Of a stretch of DNA of 64,000 nt, positions 55,186 to 64,000 are shown piece by piece. The position numbers and the translations under genes are program-made. The notes under the pieces were generated by a model. The model had not been told where the DNA came from, searched no databases, and saw only the letters and a list, made by a program, of their open reading frames with translations. Origin of the DNA: Hyposmocoma kahamanoa (taxonomy: Eukaryota; Arthropoda; Insecta; Lepidoptera; Cosmopterigidae). Location of the stretch: contig NW_020654684.1 of NCBI RefSeq assembly GCF_003589595.1, forward strand, positions 3,075,494 through 3,139,493, in the 5' to 3' direction. The first letter of the stretch is position 1; every line of letters starts with the position of its first letter.

Positions 55186-55700
55186 TAGTAGCAGTAGAGC
55201 TACTTGTGAAAGAGTTCGTCCAGGGAAGTACTGCCACCTTGCCTATCTCTACTGCCAAGCAGTAATACGAGCACAAATGTATTTCGCTTTCGAAGGGTAA
55301 GGGTGCTGGTGAAATTACAATCACTTGGGACTTTTCAACTTATGTGGCAGGGTGACAGTAGCAGTGGCAGTGCCTACAAGATCTATGTGATCTAAAGCTC
55401 AGAGTGGCAATGCAACTGTTCTGCCGTCCACTAACTAAAAAGCGGTTAAGTGACAAATGGTCAAATATCATTCTTTATAAGCAAAAAATAGAGCACAAAA
55501 TTATCTTTTAAAAATAGTTAAAATTAGTTAACGTAGGAAATGAAACTAATTTTTCCGGATTTAAATTTACAGAATTTCAATATTCTAAAACTGGGTTGTG
55601 ATTTTTTATGATATCTTACAAATTATTTTAGTGAACGGCAGTGTTATGGACAGGTATGGACTTACCACCAGTCGCACTGGCTATTATAAAAAAATCATTT
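55186..55700 (+). repeat. Family A retroposon, copy 16, carrying a nested MITE
   Basis: TAGTAGCAGTAGAGCTACTTG through GCAACTGTT (55420), interrupted by the MITE 55421-55641, then TGTTATGGACAGG and a degraded end. Confidence 0.75.
55421..55641. mobile_element. 221-bp MITE nested in family A
   Basis: Terminal inverted repeats CTGCCGTCCACTAA / (reverse) CTGCCGTTCACTAA. TGTT at 55417-55420 is repeated at 55642-55645, in the middle of the family A block GCAACTGTTATGGAC. It carries a GGAAATGAAACT...TTTTTCCGGATTTAAAT segment also seen in family G. Superfamily not decided. Confidence 0.7.
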
Positions 55701-56355
55701 GGTATTATAAAAAAAGTATTCACCGTTAGCTAGAGGCACAATTAAATATTAACAAAAATACGTAACTGAGAGTTTAAAGCCGTTCTATGGCTTGTTTCTA
55801 CAACTGTTCTTCCATTACACGATTCTCATTGAACTATATCGAGCAAACAATGAACTGTAAAGGCAGCTACTCCGAAAGAACGGCGACTTCCTCTCCCCTC
55901 CGAGACTCCCATCCCGCATTGACAGCTGGACGTAAATCAAACGACGCCAGCACATCCATCACGGCGCGCAGGCGCATCAATCTACTGAAATAGATCCACT
56001 ACCATTGCTGGATTGAGATGTTTCGGACTCGTGTGTATTAGCTTAGAAACTTCCTGACTACAAACTTATTTGAAATATAGTCAACATCGAAAATCACTGA
56101 TCATTAGGCTGCCATCACACATTACACTTTATACCACAAACTTTTAGGTAATTAAGTAAATGTGAACAAACCGTAATGAGGTATTTTATGAGGTATTTAT
56201 TACCCAAGTAATATTACCACTTACTTACTGTAAAATATATGATATTTTCAGGTATATTTAATAGAAAACATTTCCAACAGCCTATTTTAAAATAGTATAT
56301 CCTACTAAATATATAGGAAATGGTTATAACTATTGTACATTATTAAATATATTAT
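55700..56355. other. Non-coding stretch, no gene seen
   Basis: A 68-codon frame at 55787-55993 in a GC-richer patch shows no known domain. Confidence 0.35.
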
Positions 56356-56357
56356 AA

Positions 56358-56521
56358 CTGCCTCTGTGGTCGAACGGTTACCATGCGGGTCTGCCACGCA
56401 GAGGTCCCGAGTTCGATTCCCGGGCTGAGAGAAATATTTGTATGGCTATATATATATATTTATCTCGTGAGTTTGGGTGTAATTTGTGATGTTTTATTTG
56501 TGTGACATTTTCATATTATTT

Positions 56522-56557
<36 letters not shown>

Positions 56558-56875
56558 TTATTCAGTACAACAGTAATACAAGTACCAATTGCTGGCAGAT
56601 AAATACAAATTATGAGTTGTGTACATAATCAACAAAATAACAAGTGGACAGGCCATCAATCAGATCCCAAACTAGGGCAACCCTGTACTTTGGGAGCTGA
56701 TGATGATCCTCAGCCAGTAAACAATCTTACTAATATTTTATAAGTTAGGGAGCCGTGTACAATAAAATTAAAGAAAAAAAAAAAAAAAAAAATTAAAGAA
56801 AAAAATTGTGTCCATGGCAACCGCGACACAAGGTTTCTTTAGTGCGGGTCTATGAGTGTGTACGTTGTTTATTTA
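56358..56875 (+). mobile_element. tRNA-derived SINE, family B, copy 5, split by a retroposon
   Basis: Head and linker at 56358-56503 (CTGCCTCTGTGGTCGAACGG, GAGTTCGATTCCCGGGC), tail at 56806-56875 (GTCCATGGCAACCGCGAC, TTTAGTGCGGGTCTATGAGT). The insert is 56504-56805. Confidence 0.75.
56504..56805 (+). mobile_element. 302-bp retroposon-like insert with (TAA)n and A-rich tail
   Basis: TTGTGT flanks it at 56498-56503 and 56806-56811. It begins near a (TAA)n run (56525-56558), carries a unique body with CCAATTGCTGGCAGATAAAT and GGGAGCTGATGATGATCCTC, and ends in a long A-rich tail. The layout suggests target-primed insertion. Confidence 0.6.
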
Positions 56876-57517
56876 TTTAATCATACGTATTTAGTGGCAC
56901 GTATCACAACTTTCCTACGGCAAACAACCTAAAACCTAGCCGTTAAAAAAGATGGCGGCTATTAACATGCGACTAAATTTAAAGGGTAATGCGACGTATT
57001 AAACTCACTACTGAATATTGTATTTGACCGGTTAACCAAGTGACAGATACAGAAGTATAAAAGAGTATCTAAATTTCTGTATACTGAATATAATTACAAC
57101 AGGATAGTAGTAAGATTTCTTAAACCAATGTGTCAGTACAATCGTACAGAACCGAAGCACCGACGCATCAAGTGGATAATGCTGTTTTATTTGCTGTATT
57201 TGGTTTTTTTTTATGATAATTTTATTGTCTGAAATATATGGAATTATTTTTTAAATTTCAACCTGTATTAATTTTTAGAAATTTGAAATTTTAAAAATTT
57301 ACTTTTAATGCATACAAACGTTATATTTATACCACAATTTAAGAAAATTTTTTTATCTGTTGATCTGCAAGTTTTAAAAGCTTATCTCTAGAATTTTCGA
57401 CTAGACACAGATCTTTTACCTAGTTCATGGTTGGGAAACTCAAATTACAACAGCAAATGTGTTGTTCAAATCTTATAAAGTTTTTGTAACTAATAAATAG
57501 TAACCTGGTTTGTTAAT
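56876..57517. other. Non-coding stretch, no gene seen
   Basis: AT-rich sequence up to the copia element. Confidence 0.35.
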
Positions 57518-57621
57518 TGTTAAACCTGCTTGGTTTCAATGGGAACATCCTGGCCGCTGTATGGNNNNNNNNNNAGTTATTCAAATAACTGTCAAAGTAT
57601 TATTTGTCTGTGTCAGTCTGT
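57518..57621 (+). repeat. copia 5' LTR (truncated, with N gap)
   Basis: Aligns to 58338-58441 at a constant offset of 820, including across the ten N. Confidence 0.9.
57565..57574. other. Assembly gap (10 N) inside the 5' LTR
   Basis: Ten N that stand exactly where the other LTR has TAGATGCGAC (58385-58394). Confidence 0.99.
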
Positions 57622-57623
57622 AA

Positions 57624-58172
57624 CACTGGAAGGCCGCTAAGCGTGTTCTTCGGTACCTTAAAGGCACCAAGGATCACCGACTACATTTTAAACCATCAGG
57701 TCAGTTCCAACCCGTGTGTTATGTTGATGCCGACTATGGAAACAATCTTGTGGACCGACGTTCATACACCGGTTTTGTATTTTTATTGAACGGTACCCCT
57801 ATATCATGGGAAGCTCGCAAGCAGCGTACAGTAGCGCTTTCCACGACAGAAGCCGAGTACATGGCTCTGGCGGAGGCTTGCAAGGAGGCTATTTACCTCA
57901 AATCGTTCATAACCGAAGTATTCGCCGTCACTCCACAACCCATCATCATACACACTGACAATCAAAGTTCTATCAAATTAGCACACAATAACACTTATCA
58001 TGCACGCACCAAACATATTGACATTAAACACCACTTCATCCGCGACTCACTTATATTACATAATCTTCACCTGAAATACATACCCACACAAGACATGATT
58101 GCGGACATTTTCACAAAACCGTTGCCGAAACTAAAGCACACCAAATGTGCACACTTATTAAGTTTAGGTTAA
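57624..58172 (+). pseudogene. copia pol remnant: RT end and RNase H (182 codons)
   Basis: Open from CAC 57624 to TAA 58172, with an in-frame TAA just before it. Opens with HWKAAKRVLRYLKGT, the connection after the RT, then the copia RNase H: D in CYVDADY, E in STTEAEYMAL, D in HTDNQSS and D in HIDIKHHFIRD, followed by the usual ending DMIADIFTKPLPK. The RNase H is intact in sequence, but without the rest of pol or a start codon in context it cannot work as a retroelement. Confidence 0.9.
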
Positions 58173-58337
58173 GGTTTTGTTGTATGTATATAGGGTGTGT
58201 AAGTTAGTCATAGGTAGGTGTATATACAGGTTGATATTTTTATATTCAATGTTTATTGGTGTGCAGTGTTTTATATGTATAATTTAAGTGTGTGTTCACT
58301 TTGTTATTGTCAACAGGATGTTCACATTGCGGGAGGG

Positions 58338-58459
58338 TGTTAAACCTGCTTGGTTTCAATGGGAACATCCTGGCCGCTGTATGGTAGATGCGACAGTTAT
58401 TCAAATAACTGTCAAAGTATTATTTGTCTGTGTCAGTCTGTGCTTCCAAAATTATAATA
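58338..58459 (+). repeat. copia 3' LTR
   Basis: Starts TGTTAAACC right after the polypurine tract; ends before TTAAT at 58460-58464. The end is set by the target duplication and is less certain than the start. Confidence 0.75.
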
Positions 58460-58520
58460 TTAATAGACAGGTACCTATATAAGATTTCAAATTTTATTAT
58501 TTATTTTGATATTATTTACA

Positions 58521-58793
58521 GTTTTTTTTTCATAATACCAAGTGACAGGACGAACAGGTTGTGGGTCTGGTGGTAAGCGACACGCCTGTCCATAACAGTT
58601 GTAGTGCCACTCAGAGCACTGCCACTGCTCCCGTCACCCTGAGACATAAGTTGACAAGTCTCGTGTACCTGTAATTTCACCAACACCCTTATCTTTCTAA
58701 ACCGGAACGCAGTAATGCTCACATTATCGCTTGGCGGCAAAAATAGTGAAGGTGGTACTTCTGTGGACGAATTAATTCAAAAGGAGCTCTAAA
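58521..58793 (-). repeat. Family A retroposon, copy 17 (near full length)
   Basis: From the TAATACCAAGTGACAGGACG end through GGTGGTAAGCGACACGCC, GTCACCCTGAGACATAAGTT and CACCCTTATC to GAATTAATTCAAAAGGAGCTC. About 30 bases are missing in the middle. Confidence 0.8.
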
Positions 58794-58799
58794 GTTAGG

Positions 58800-59340
58800 T
58801 ACTAAAAATTAAATTTCAATTACAAAAAATAGACGAGATTTTAAAAACTATAAAATTGCAGATTTAAATTTACTGTTTATACAGTTCCACGTATAGGTAA
58901 AAATGGTGGTATGAGATTTTGTAGTTCGAAGGAATGCTCATTAAAATACCCATAGTTGCAATTAAAATTTTTTATCGAATTTAATTATTAAAAAACTAGG
59001 TGTTATATTTAAGATTTAACTTAAAACAAGACGTAAATATTTTAAAACAGTCGTGAAAATCTAAAACATGCTTCACGGACATAATTCGAAATGTCGCTTA
59101 CGGGTTTTCTACAAAAAAACAACAAAAAAAACAAATAAGTATTATGAATGAGGAACAAAATCTCACGCTGCCTCTTCCAATATAAGGCCACAAGATTCTA
59201 GTACCTAACCAATTGCGAATAAAATAAGTGTCGTTTCATACAATGTCTCAACCAATAACAATAACGGAAACTCGCTGTCCAAACATGATAATAGGTTACT
59301 CAAATCTTTTCTAATAAAATGAGCAAAAAAACACCTTATT
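58800..59340. other. AT-rich stretch upstream of mab-21, no gene seen
   Basis: No repeats recognised; might hold mab-21 control sequence but nothing specific can be named. Confidence 0.35.
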
Positions 59341-59349
59341 AAATAGATC

Positions 59350-59690
59350 GGGGCTTGTTCAGCTACCGAATTAACGAGCGGCGAGCTAACGCAATCATAT
59401 AATTACAAACTCTGCCAATACCTACAGCTCACTCGAGGGGAGGAGTTTCACCGGCGATCAATACTTGAAACTGGCTACGCTAGGCCTCCAACACGCGCGT
59501 TACGTCTCGCTTTAACCCGACAGTAAAGCAAAAAGGACTGAGCGAGACGCAAAATGGTCCCTCCGATTCGCCGGAACAGGTCCTCTGGGCGTACCGTCGT
59601 CTCTCATCGCGCTGCCTCAGTCGGCATTAGACACCGCGCGCGCGGACACGGTCGCCGTGCAATGCACGCGTAGATATACAAGTTTCCACC
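59350..59690 (+). promoter_or_regulatory. mab-21: mab-21 promoter and 5' leader region, with an upstream ORF
   Basis: GC-richer stretch directly before the start codon. An upstream ATG in good context (AAAATGG, 59554-59556) opens a 39-codon ORF that stops at TAG 59671-59673, 18 bases before the mab-21 start. It is basic and Arg-rich with no known similarity. Whether it is in the mRNA depends on the start site, which is unknown; TCAGT at about 59607 is one candidate initiator and would exclude it. Confidence 0.4.
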
Positions 59691-60788
59691 ATGCTCGTGC
59701 CTCCCGAGATGATGGCGGCTCAATCTAAATTGGTGTATCAAATGAACAAATATTACAACGAACGAGTAGCGAATCGGAAAGCACAAATCACAAAAACCAT
59801 TCACGAAGTCTGCAGGATCGTTCAGGATGTGCTCAAAGAAGTAGAGCTTCAAGAGCCAAGGTTCATCTCTTCGCTGACGGATTACAATGGACGATTCGAA
59901 GGTTTGGAAGTGGTGTCACCGAACGAGTTTGAAATTGTGATTTATTTAAATCAAATGGGTGTTCTCAATTTTGTGGACGACGGATCTTTACCTGGATGTG
60001 CTGTGCTCAAACTGAGTGACGGCAGGAAACGCTCCATGTCCCTCTGGGTAGAGTTCATCACGGCGTCGGGGTACCTGTCCGCGAGGAAGATCAGGTCTCG
60101 ATTCCAGACGCTGGTGGCTCAAGCGTGTGACAAATGTTCCTATAGAGACTGCGTTAAAATGATCGCAGAAACCACAGAAGTGAAATTGCGTATACGAGAA
60201 CGATATATTGTGCAAATAACTCCAGCTTTCAAGTGTGCCGGTCTGTGGCCACGATCGGCGGCACACTGGCCACTGCCCGCTATTCCATGGCCACATCCAA
60301 ATATCGTAGCCGAAGTGAAAACGGAAGGATTTGATCTCTTATCGAAGGAATGTTTGACTTTGCAGGGAAAGAATTCCGCAATGGAAGGAGATGCTTGGGT
60401 ATTAAATTTCCTGGAAGCCGAAAACAGGCTTCTGCAAGGCGGGTGCCGGCGGAAATGTCTCAGCTTACTTAAAACAATACGAGACAGGCATTTAGACCTG
60501 CCGGGTAACCCGGTCACCTGCTATCATATGAAGACGCTGCTTCTATACGAATGTGAGAAACATCCGCGGGAACACGAATGGGACGAAGCCGCCATCGGAG
60601 ACAGGATCAATGGCATATTCCTTCAGCTGATATCCTCGCTGCAATGTCGCAGGTGTCCGCACTACTTCCTGCCTCACGTGGACTTGTTCAAAGGCAAGTC
60701 GCCGACGGCGCTGGAGAACGCCGCGAAGCAAGTGTGGCGATTAACGAGGGAGATACTCACGAATTCCAGAGCCTTCGAAAAGCTGTGA
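59691..60788 (+). CDS. mab-21: Mab-21 family developmental protein (365 aa, single exon)
   Basis: Mab-21-like protein, of the cGAS-like nucleotidyltransferase fold, needed for eye, sensory and neural development in animals; no enzymatic activity is established for the family. The whole length matches the vertebrate MAB21L1/2 family (359 aa). Conserved segments include QEPRFISSL (54-62; Arg57 equals the Arg mutated in human MAB21L2 eye disease), NEFEIVIYLNQMG (78-90) with E79 and E81 at the place of the metal-binding acidic pair, GCAVLKLSDGRKRSMSLWVE (102-121), SARKIRSRFQTLVAQ (130-144), TPAFKC (177-182), RSAAHWPLP (188-196), CRRCPHYFLP (319-328) and ILTN near the end. Start at Met1 (CCACCATG) gives an MLVPP leader; Met7 would align with the vertebrate start. 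No introns, frameshift or missing segment. Lies on the strand opposite to rugose. Confidence 0.96.
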   Translation: MLVPPEMMAAQSKLVYQMNKYYNERVANRKAQITKTIHEVCRIVQDVLKEVELQEPRFISSLTDYNGRFEGLEVVSPNEFEIVIYLNQMGVLNFVDDGSLPGCAVLKLSDGRKRSMSLWVEFITASGYLSARKIRSRFQTLVAQACDKCSYRDCVKMIAETTEVKLRIRERYIVQITPAFKCAGLWPRSAAHWPLPAIPWPHPNIVAEVKTEGFDLLSKECLTLQGKNSAMEGDAWVLNFLEAENRLLQGGCRRKCLSLLKTIRDRHLDLPGNPVTCYHMKTLLLYECEKHPREHEWDEAAIGDRINGIFLQLISSLQCRRCPHYFLPHVDLFKGKSPTALENAAKQVWRLTREILTNSRAFEKL

Positions 60789-62865
60789 GCTCAGAGAAGA
60801 TTGGTACATTCGTAATGAGTTCGCGTCGCATTGCAGTGCAGTGTTGTGAATAATCCTATAATATTCAATCTCGAGTCATTTTAGTAGGTGTAGTTGTAAG
60901 GAAACCGTTGGTTTGTTTTGATTAGAATGTGCTGAACGAAGTGACTTAAAAGTATACGCGAATTATGTTTTACTTTTGTGAAATTTTTCGAAAATTCCAC
61001 TCGGCTACAGACTGTAAGTAGACGTGATAATTATTAAGATTACGAACGTTTTCGATAATTATTATTTGTGATATAATGTAAATAGCTTACTTGTTGTACA
61101 ATTTTAGTGATATTTAATTTAAAAAGGACACCCTGTATTTATTTGACTGAAATCTTATAATAGTAGGCGTATAATCGAAAGTTAAAATTAAAAAAAAAAT
61201 TACGCAATGACTTATTTCTTTACTTGATGAAGAATACCCTTGTTGGCCCTTATTTAAGCACCATAAAAACAAAAATATTTGAAATCGCATCAGACATTAT
61301 TTTTAATGCATTATTTACAACGTTTTAAAGTAATATAAGTCAAGTAGTAGACTTTAAAAAAAAACCTAATCTATAGACAACTCCTCTTCATCTAACCACG
61401 TCAACTTAAAGTGGAGATTCGCATGAAAGTATCCAACAACAGAATTGTAATCAATATGAATGACGTCATAAAACAACTTCAAAATTTTAACTACCACCCG
61501 CATTCTAGATAACACGTACCAACATTAAAGGAACAATTTATAATGTTCGTTACAAGAGAATGCAAAGTCACGACAATCTCCATTGGGGGTGGTGTCAAGT
61601 TACATAGGCCTTTATGTTTACTTTTTAAGGACCATCGTATAGTAGGCCTTATAAATGGCTTTATACATTGACGCGAATAACGTCCAATGTTTCTTTAATA
61701 AGATTATAGTATGCTTAAAATAAACGAAACCATCGCGTGGAAAATTGCATGTTGGAGGAGATAGAAAGAAAATTGACAATAAATTTTATCGTCAACAAGA
61801 CCTATTATTCCCAGCAGTCACGTGAAGTTATGCAAAATCCATAGAAATCCATCCATCATTATACAGCTATGCTGCCCTTGGAACGAAAAAGGGCACAACA
61901 AGTATTTTTATCAAAATTGAGTTACACTTCAGAGATGAAGAATTAAAAAAAAAAATTATTTATATATATTTTAATTATTTTAAGTTATATTTGACGCTAT
62001 TATGTTAAAAATACTATAATATCAAAGGATTTTACTTAGTAATGTACGGAATTGCGCACTTCAGTTCTATTCATGAGTTAAGTATTAAAAGTCGCATTTG
62101 AATTAGTTACGTCGTTTTTTTTTCTACTAATTTAAACGAGAGAATTAAGATAATTTTTAAACGGGCTGTTCTGAATACAACGAACGTTTATATATAAAAC
62201 ATATTACTATGGTATGTATTTATAATATAAATAAAGTACTTAATATCAAATGTATCTTTTAACTATAATTTTTACCAGAAAAACTTAAAAACAATATTTA
62301 AACACATATTTAGAATTTGCTGCTTGTGACTTTCTCTCTTTCGAAGGCAGTATGATAATGGTAAATACTAAATATCTGTTGTTCAAATTGTCAAATAAAA
62401 TTATCATGAGAAAATTTCTCTGCAAAAATTTGCCATACCACAATAGATCAACGTAGTAGACTTTTGAAATTCATTATTGCGAACTTCCGTGCTTCTGTAT
62501 GAATAAAAATGGTCAATTTATAAACTAAGTAAACGATTTCGTTTTATTTAAAGTATAAAATAGAAAGATAATCATGAGCAAAATAAGCGTGTTAAGTGCG
62601 AGGGTTTAAATTGAAAATTTGGTTAGGAAGTACTTACTATGGATTACAGCGAACCTTACTTTTATGCTACACGATGAGTTTAACGCAAAAGTGAACACGT
62701 ATTTATAGTTATAGGTTTAGGAAAATGTGCATAACTATATATAGCAATTGGTTTCTTTCAGGAATTGATTTAAGATAGCCCGGGTGCTTTAAATTCTATA
62801 GTCAAATATGTTGATGAGCATAGACTACTACAACATTATTATTATATAGCAATTAGCAATTAATA
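60789..62865. other. mab-21 3' UTR and AT-rich sequence, no further gene seen
   Basis: The 3' UTR should start here; I see no canonical AATAAA close to the stop. The rest is AT-rich without recognised repeats. Confidence 0.35.
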
Positions 62866-62871
62866 ATAATA

Positions 62872-62958
62872 TACAAATATTTCTCTCGACTCAGGAATCG
62901 AACCCGGGACCTCTGCGTAACAGTTGAGCATGATAACCGTTCGGCCACAGAGGCAGTT
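62872..62958 (-). mobile_element. tRNA-derived SINE, family B, copy 6 (head only)
   Basis: Reverse-strand CTGCCTCTGTGGCCGAACGG, GGTCCCGGGTTCGATTCC and GAGAGAAATATTTGTA; the body beyond is missing. Confidence 0.65.
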
Positions 62959-62959
62959 A

Positions 62960-63320
62960 ACTATATTTGTATTATATTATGTTCATTATACTATATACAC
63001 TTTAAGACGACGTTATGTGGAAGTCTTTGGGCCTCTGTTTACCCCGGTATGAGGTAGGCGGGATGGCATATGGATGGATAAAGGCGTGCCGTGATTGGGG
63101 AGACGCACGGTCTGACTCTGCTATCAATCAGGGTAAACCCGTAACTTTTAGGGCATTGATCGATAAAACAAATCCATTGCACCAGCTATACAGCCATTTG
63201 GATGTTGCCAGTTCTGTAAGTCAGAGGTAAATAACCTTAAGTGCCAAATAGTAAGACTACAGAGCGTTTACAAGAGAATGAGGTCCTTAATTAATCATTT
63301 AAAATATTACGGTCAAATAA
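62960..63320. other. Non-coding stretch, unassigned
   Basis: A GC-richer block at about 63010-63220 with a 71-codon frame of no recognised family; probably a repeat remnant. Confidence 0.3.
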
Positions 63321-63321
63321 A

Positions 63322-63584
63322 ATATCGATTGTGAACTGGCAATTGGTACTATCTCAATTTTCTAAAGATTTCACTTTTTAATACCATTTTATACTATTTC
63401 GTACTACGCAGCATTGCAAGAAATTCCATTGTTTCTAATAACCTGTGTAAAAAATATATTTAAAAACTACGTATTTTTATTTAATAAACCAGATGCTACA
63501 TAAATGACGCAAACAAGTTTTTTCTTCATCCCTGTAAAGTTGTCAAAATTGAGACAGTACCGGTTGCCAGTTCACAGTCGATAT
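63322..63584. mobile_element. Inverted-repeat MITE (263 bp)
   Basis: Terminal inverted repeats of about 40 bases match at 36 of 40 positions: left ATATCGATTGTGAACTGGCA, right in reverse ATATCGACTGTGAACTGGCA. AT-rich centre with no frame. The target duplication is not clear. Confidence 0.75.
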
Positions 63585-63589
63585 GTTAA

Positions 63590-64000
63590 ATAAAAAACAA
63601 ACCACAATAGAACTTAACGTCTTTTACCATGCGTGTTTTTTACATTCTAAAGCAATATTTGTAAAAACATCTAAATTCCAAAACATGGACTTAAGGTTCT
63701 TCCCTTACAGAATTATAAAAAAATTCTTGATAAGACGAACGCTGCCTTACTTTTATTTCGTCGTTATTTTTGAGACATACAGTTTAGACAATAGTTATAG
63801 GTGATAAAATGGTTTGTCGGAATGTTTAACATTATCTCTGATGTTCAGCTATAGCCTCTTAAATTTGCCATGTGCCGTAAAATAGCGTATAATAAGATAA
63901 TTGCTATATAGAAATTAATGCTACAGCAGGCAAAAACAAATGATGATTAATTTATGTTATATTGGGTGTTAACGGGCTATGATGATGATATTGGGATGAA
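63590..64000. other. Non-coding stretch to the window edge
   Basis: No gene recognised; a 73-codon frame near 63583-63804 overlaps the MITE end and has no known content. Confidence 0.3.

Larger units (their letters stand above)
57518..58459 (+). mobile_element. Ty1/copia LTR retrotransposon, internally deleted
   Basis: Two direct LTRs, 57518-57621 (short of its last 18 bases) and 58338-58459 (122 bp), begin TGTTAAACCTGCTTGG; TTAAT flanks both sides (57513-57517 and 58460-58464). The LTR ends TAATA rather than the TAACA expected from its TGTTA start. A polypurine tract (GCGGGAGGG) precedes the 3' LTR. Only the last 182 codons of pol remain; gag, protease, integrase and RT are absent, the 5' LTR joining pol directly at 57621/57622. 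Confidence 0.9.

Noticed and set aside
56525..56558. (TAA)n run as a CRISPR or satellite array
   Set aside because: It is a simple microsatellite within a retroposon-like insert; there are no spaced repeats anywhere in the window.
57604..57789. 61-codon + strand ORF in the copia element
   Set aside because: Out of frame with the RNase H reading, which carries all the conserved residues.
59604..60517. Several ORFs antisense to mab-21
   Set aside because: They are shadows of the strongly conserved mab-21 frame, with no content of their own.
6740..62958. tRNA genes suggested by A- and B-box sequences
   Set aside because: Each is part of a longer repeated unit with the same downstream body (families B, C, D, E, I) and has lost the acceptor stem pairing, so they are SINEs or SINE pieces.
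63015..63230. 71-codon + strand ORF near the right edge
   Set aside because: No recognisable family, no splice context; probably repeat-derived.

Overview
The window looks like nuclear DNA of a moth or butterfly (Lepidoptera); I cannot name the species. It is AT-rich, with long introns carrying GT...AG sites, insect-type proteins, and a dense load of small retroposons, LINE fragments, foldback elements and one piggyBac element. There is no sign of operons, ribosome binding sites or CRISPR arrays. Two 10-base N runs (16693-16702 and 57565-57574) mark assembly gaps or masked bases.

Three host genes can be supported. (1) A sugar-transporter gene of the Tret1-like (facilitated trehalose transporter) type runs on the + strand from a probable leader exon near 1.2-1.53 kb through coding exons at 4552-4678, 19935-20064, 23391-23576 and 23757-24898. 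It gives a 504-residue 12-TM protein, and its 15 kb intron 4679-19934 is full of transposons. (2) Two adjacent exons of a neurobeachin/rugose gene lie on the - strand (28280-28397 and 27139-27241) and encode part of the PH-like domain ahead of the BEACH domain. (3) An intact, single-exon mab-21 gene (365 aa) sits on the + strand at 59691-60788.

The rugose exons are read right to left. Its BEACH and WD40 exons are not seen to the left, and the exon before the PH exon is not seen to the right. The simplest reading is that mab-21 lies inside one giant rugose intron, on the opposite strand, and that the Tret1-like gene lies inside the next intron. The first arrangement is the one known in vertebrates (MAB21L1 in NBEA, MAB21L2 in LRBA).

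The rest is intron and intergenic DNA rich in mobile elements. The main ones are: a structurally complete piggyBac element (16469-19021) inserted in a TTAA of a decayed LINE; an internally deleted Ty1/copia element (57518-58459); at least 17 copies or pieces of one dispersed retroposon family (A); several tRNA-derived SINE families (B, C, D, E, I); LINE 3' ends; and foldback MITEs, two of them caught nested inside SINEs with target duplications. A 62-nt near-perfect hairpin at 3060-3121 resembles a pre-miRNA. A second possible Tret1-like promoter and first exon lies near 11.1-11.3 kb.
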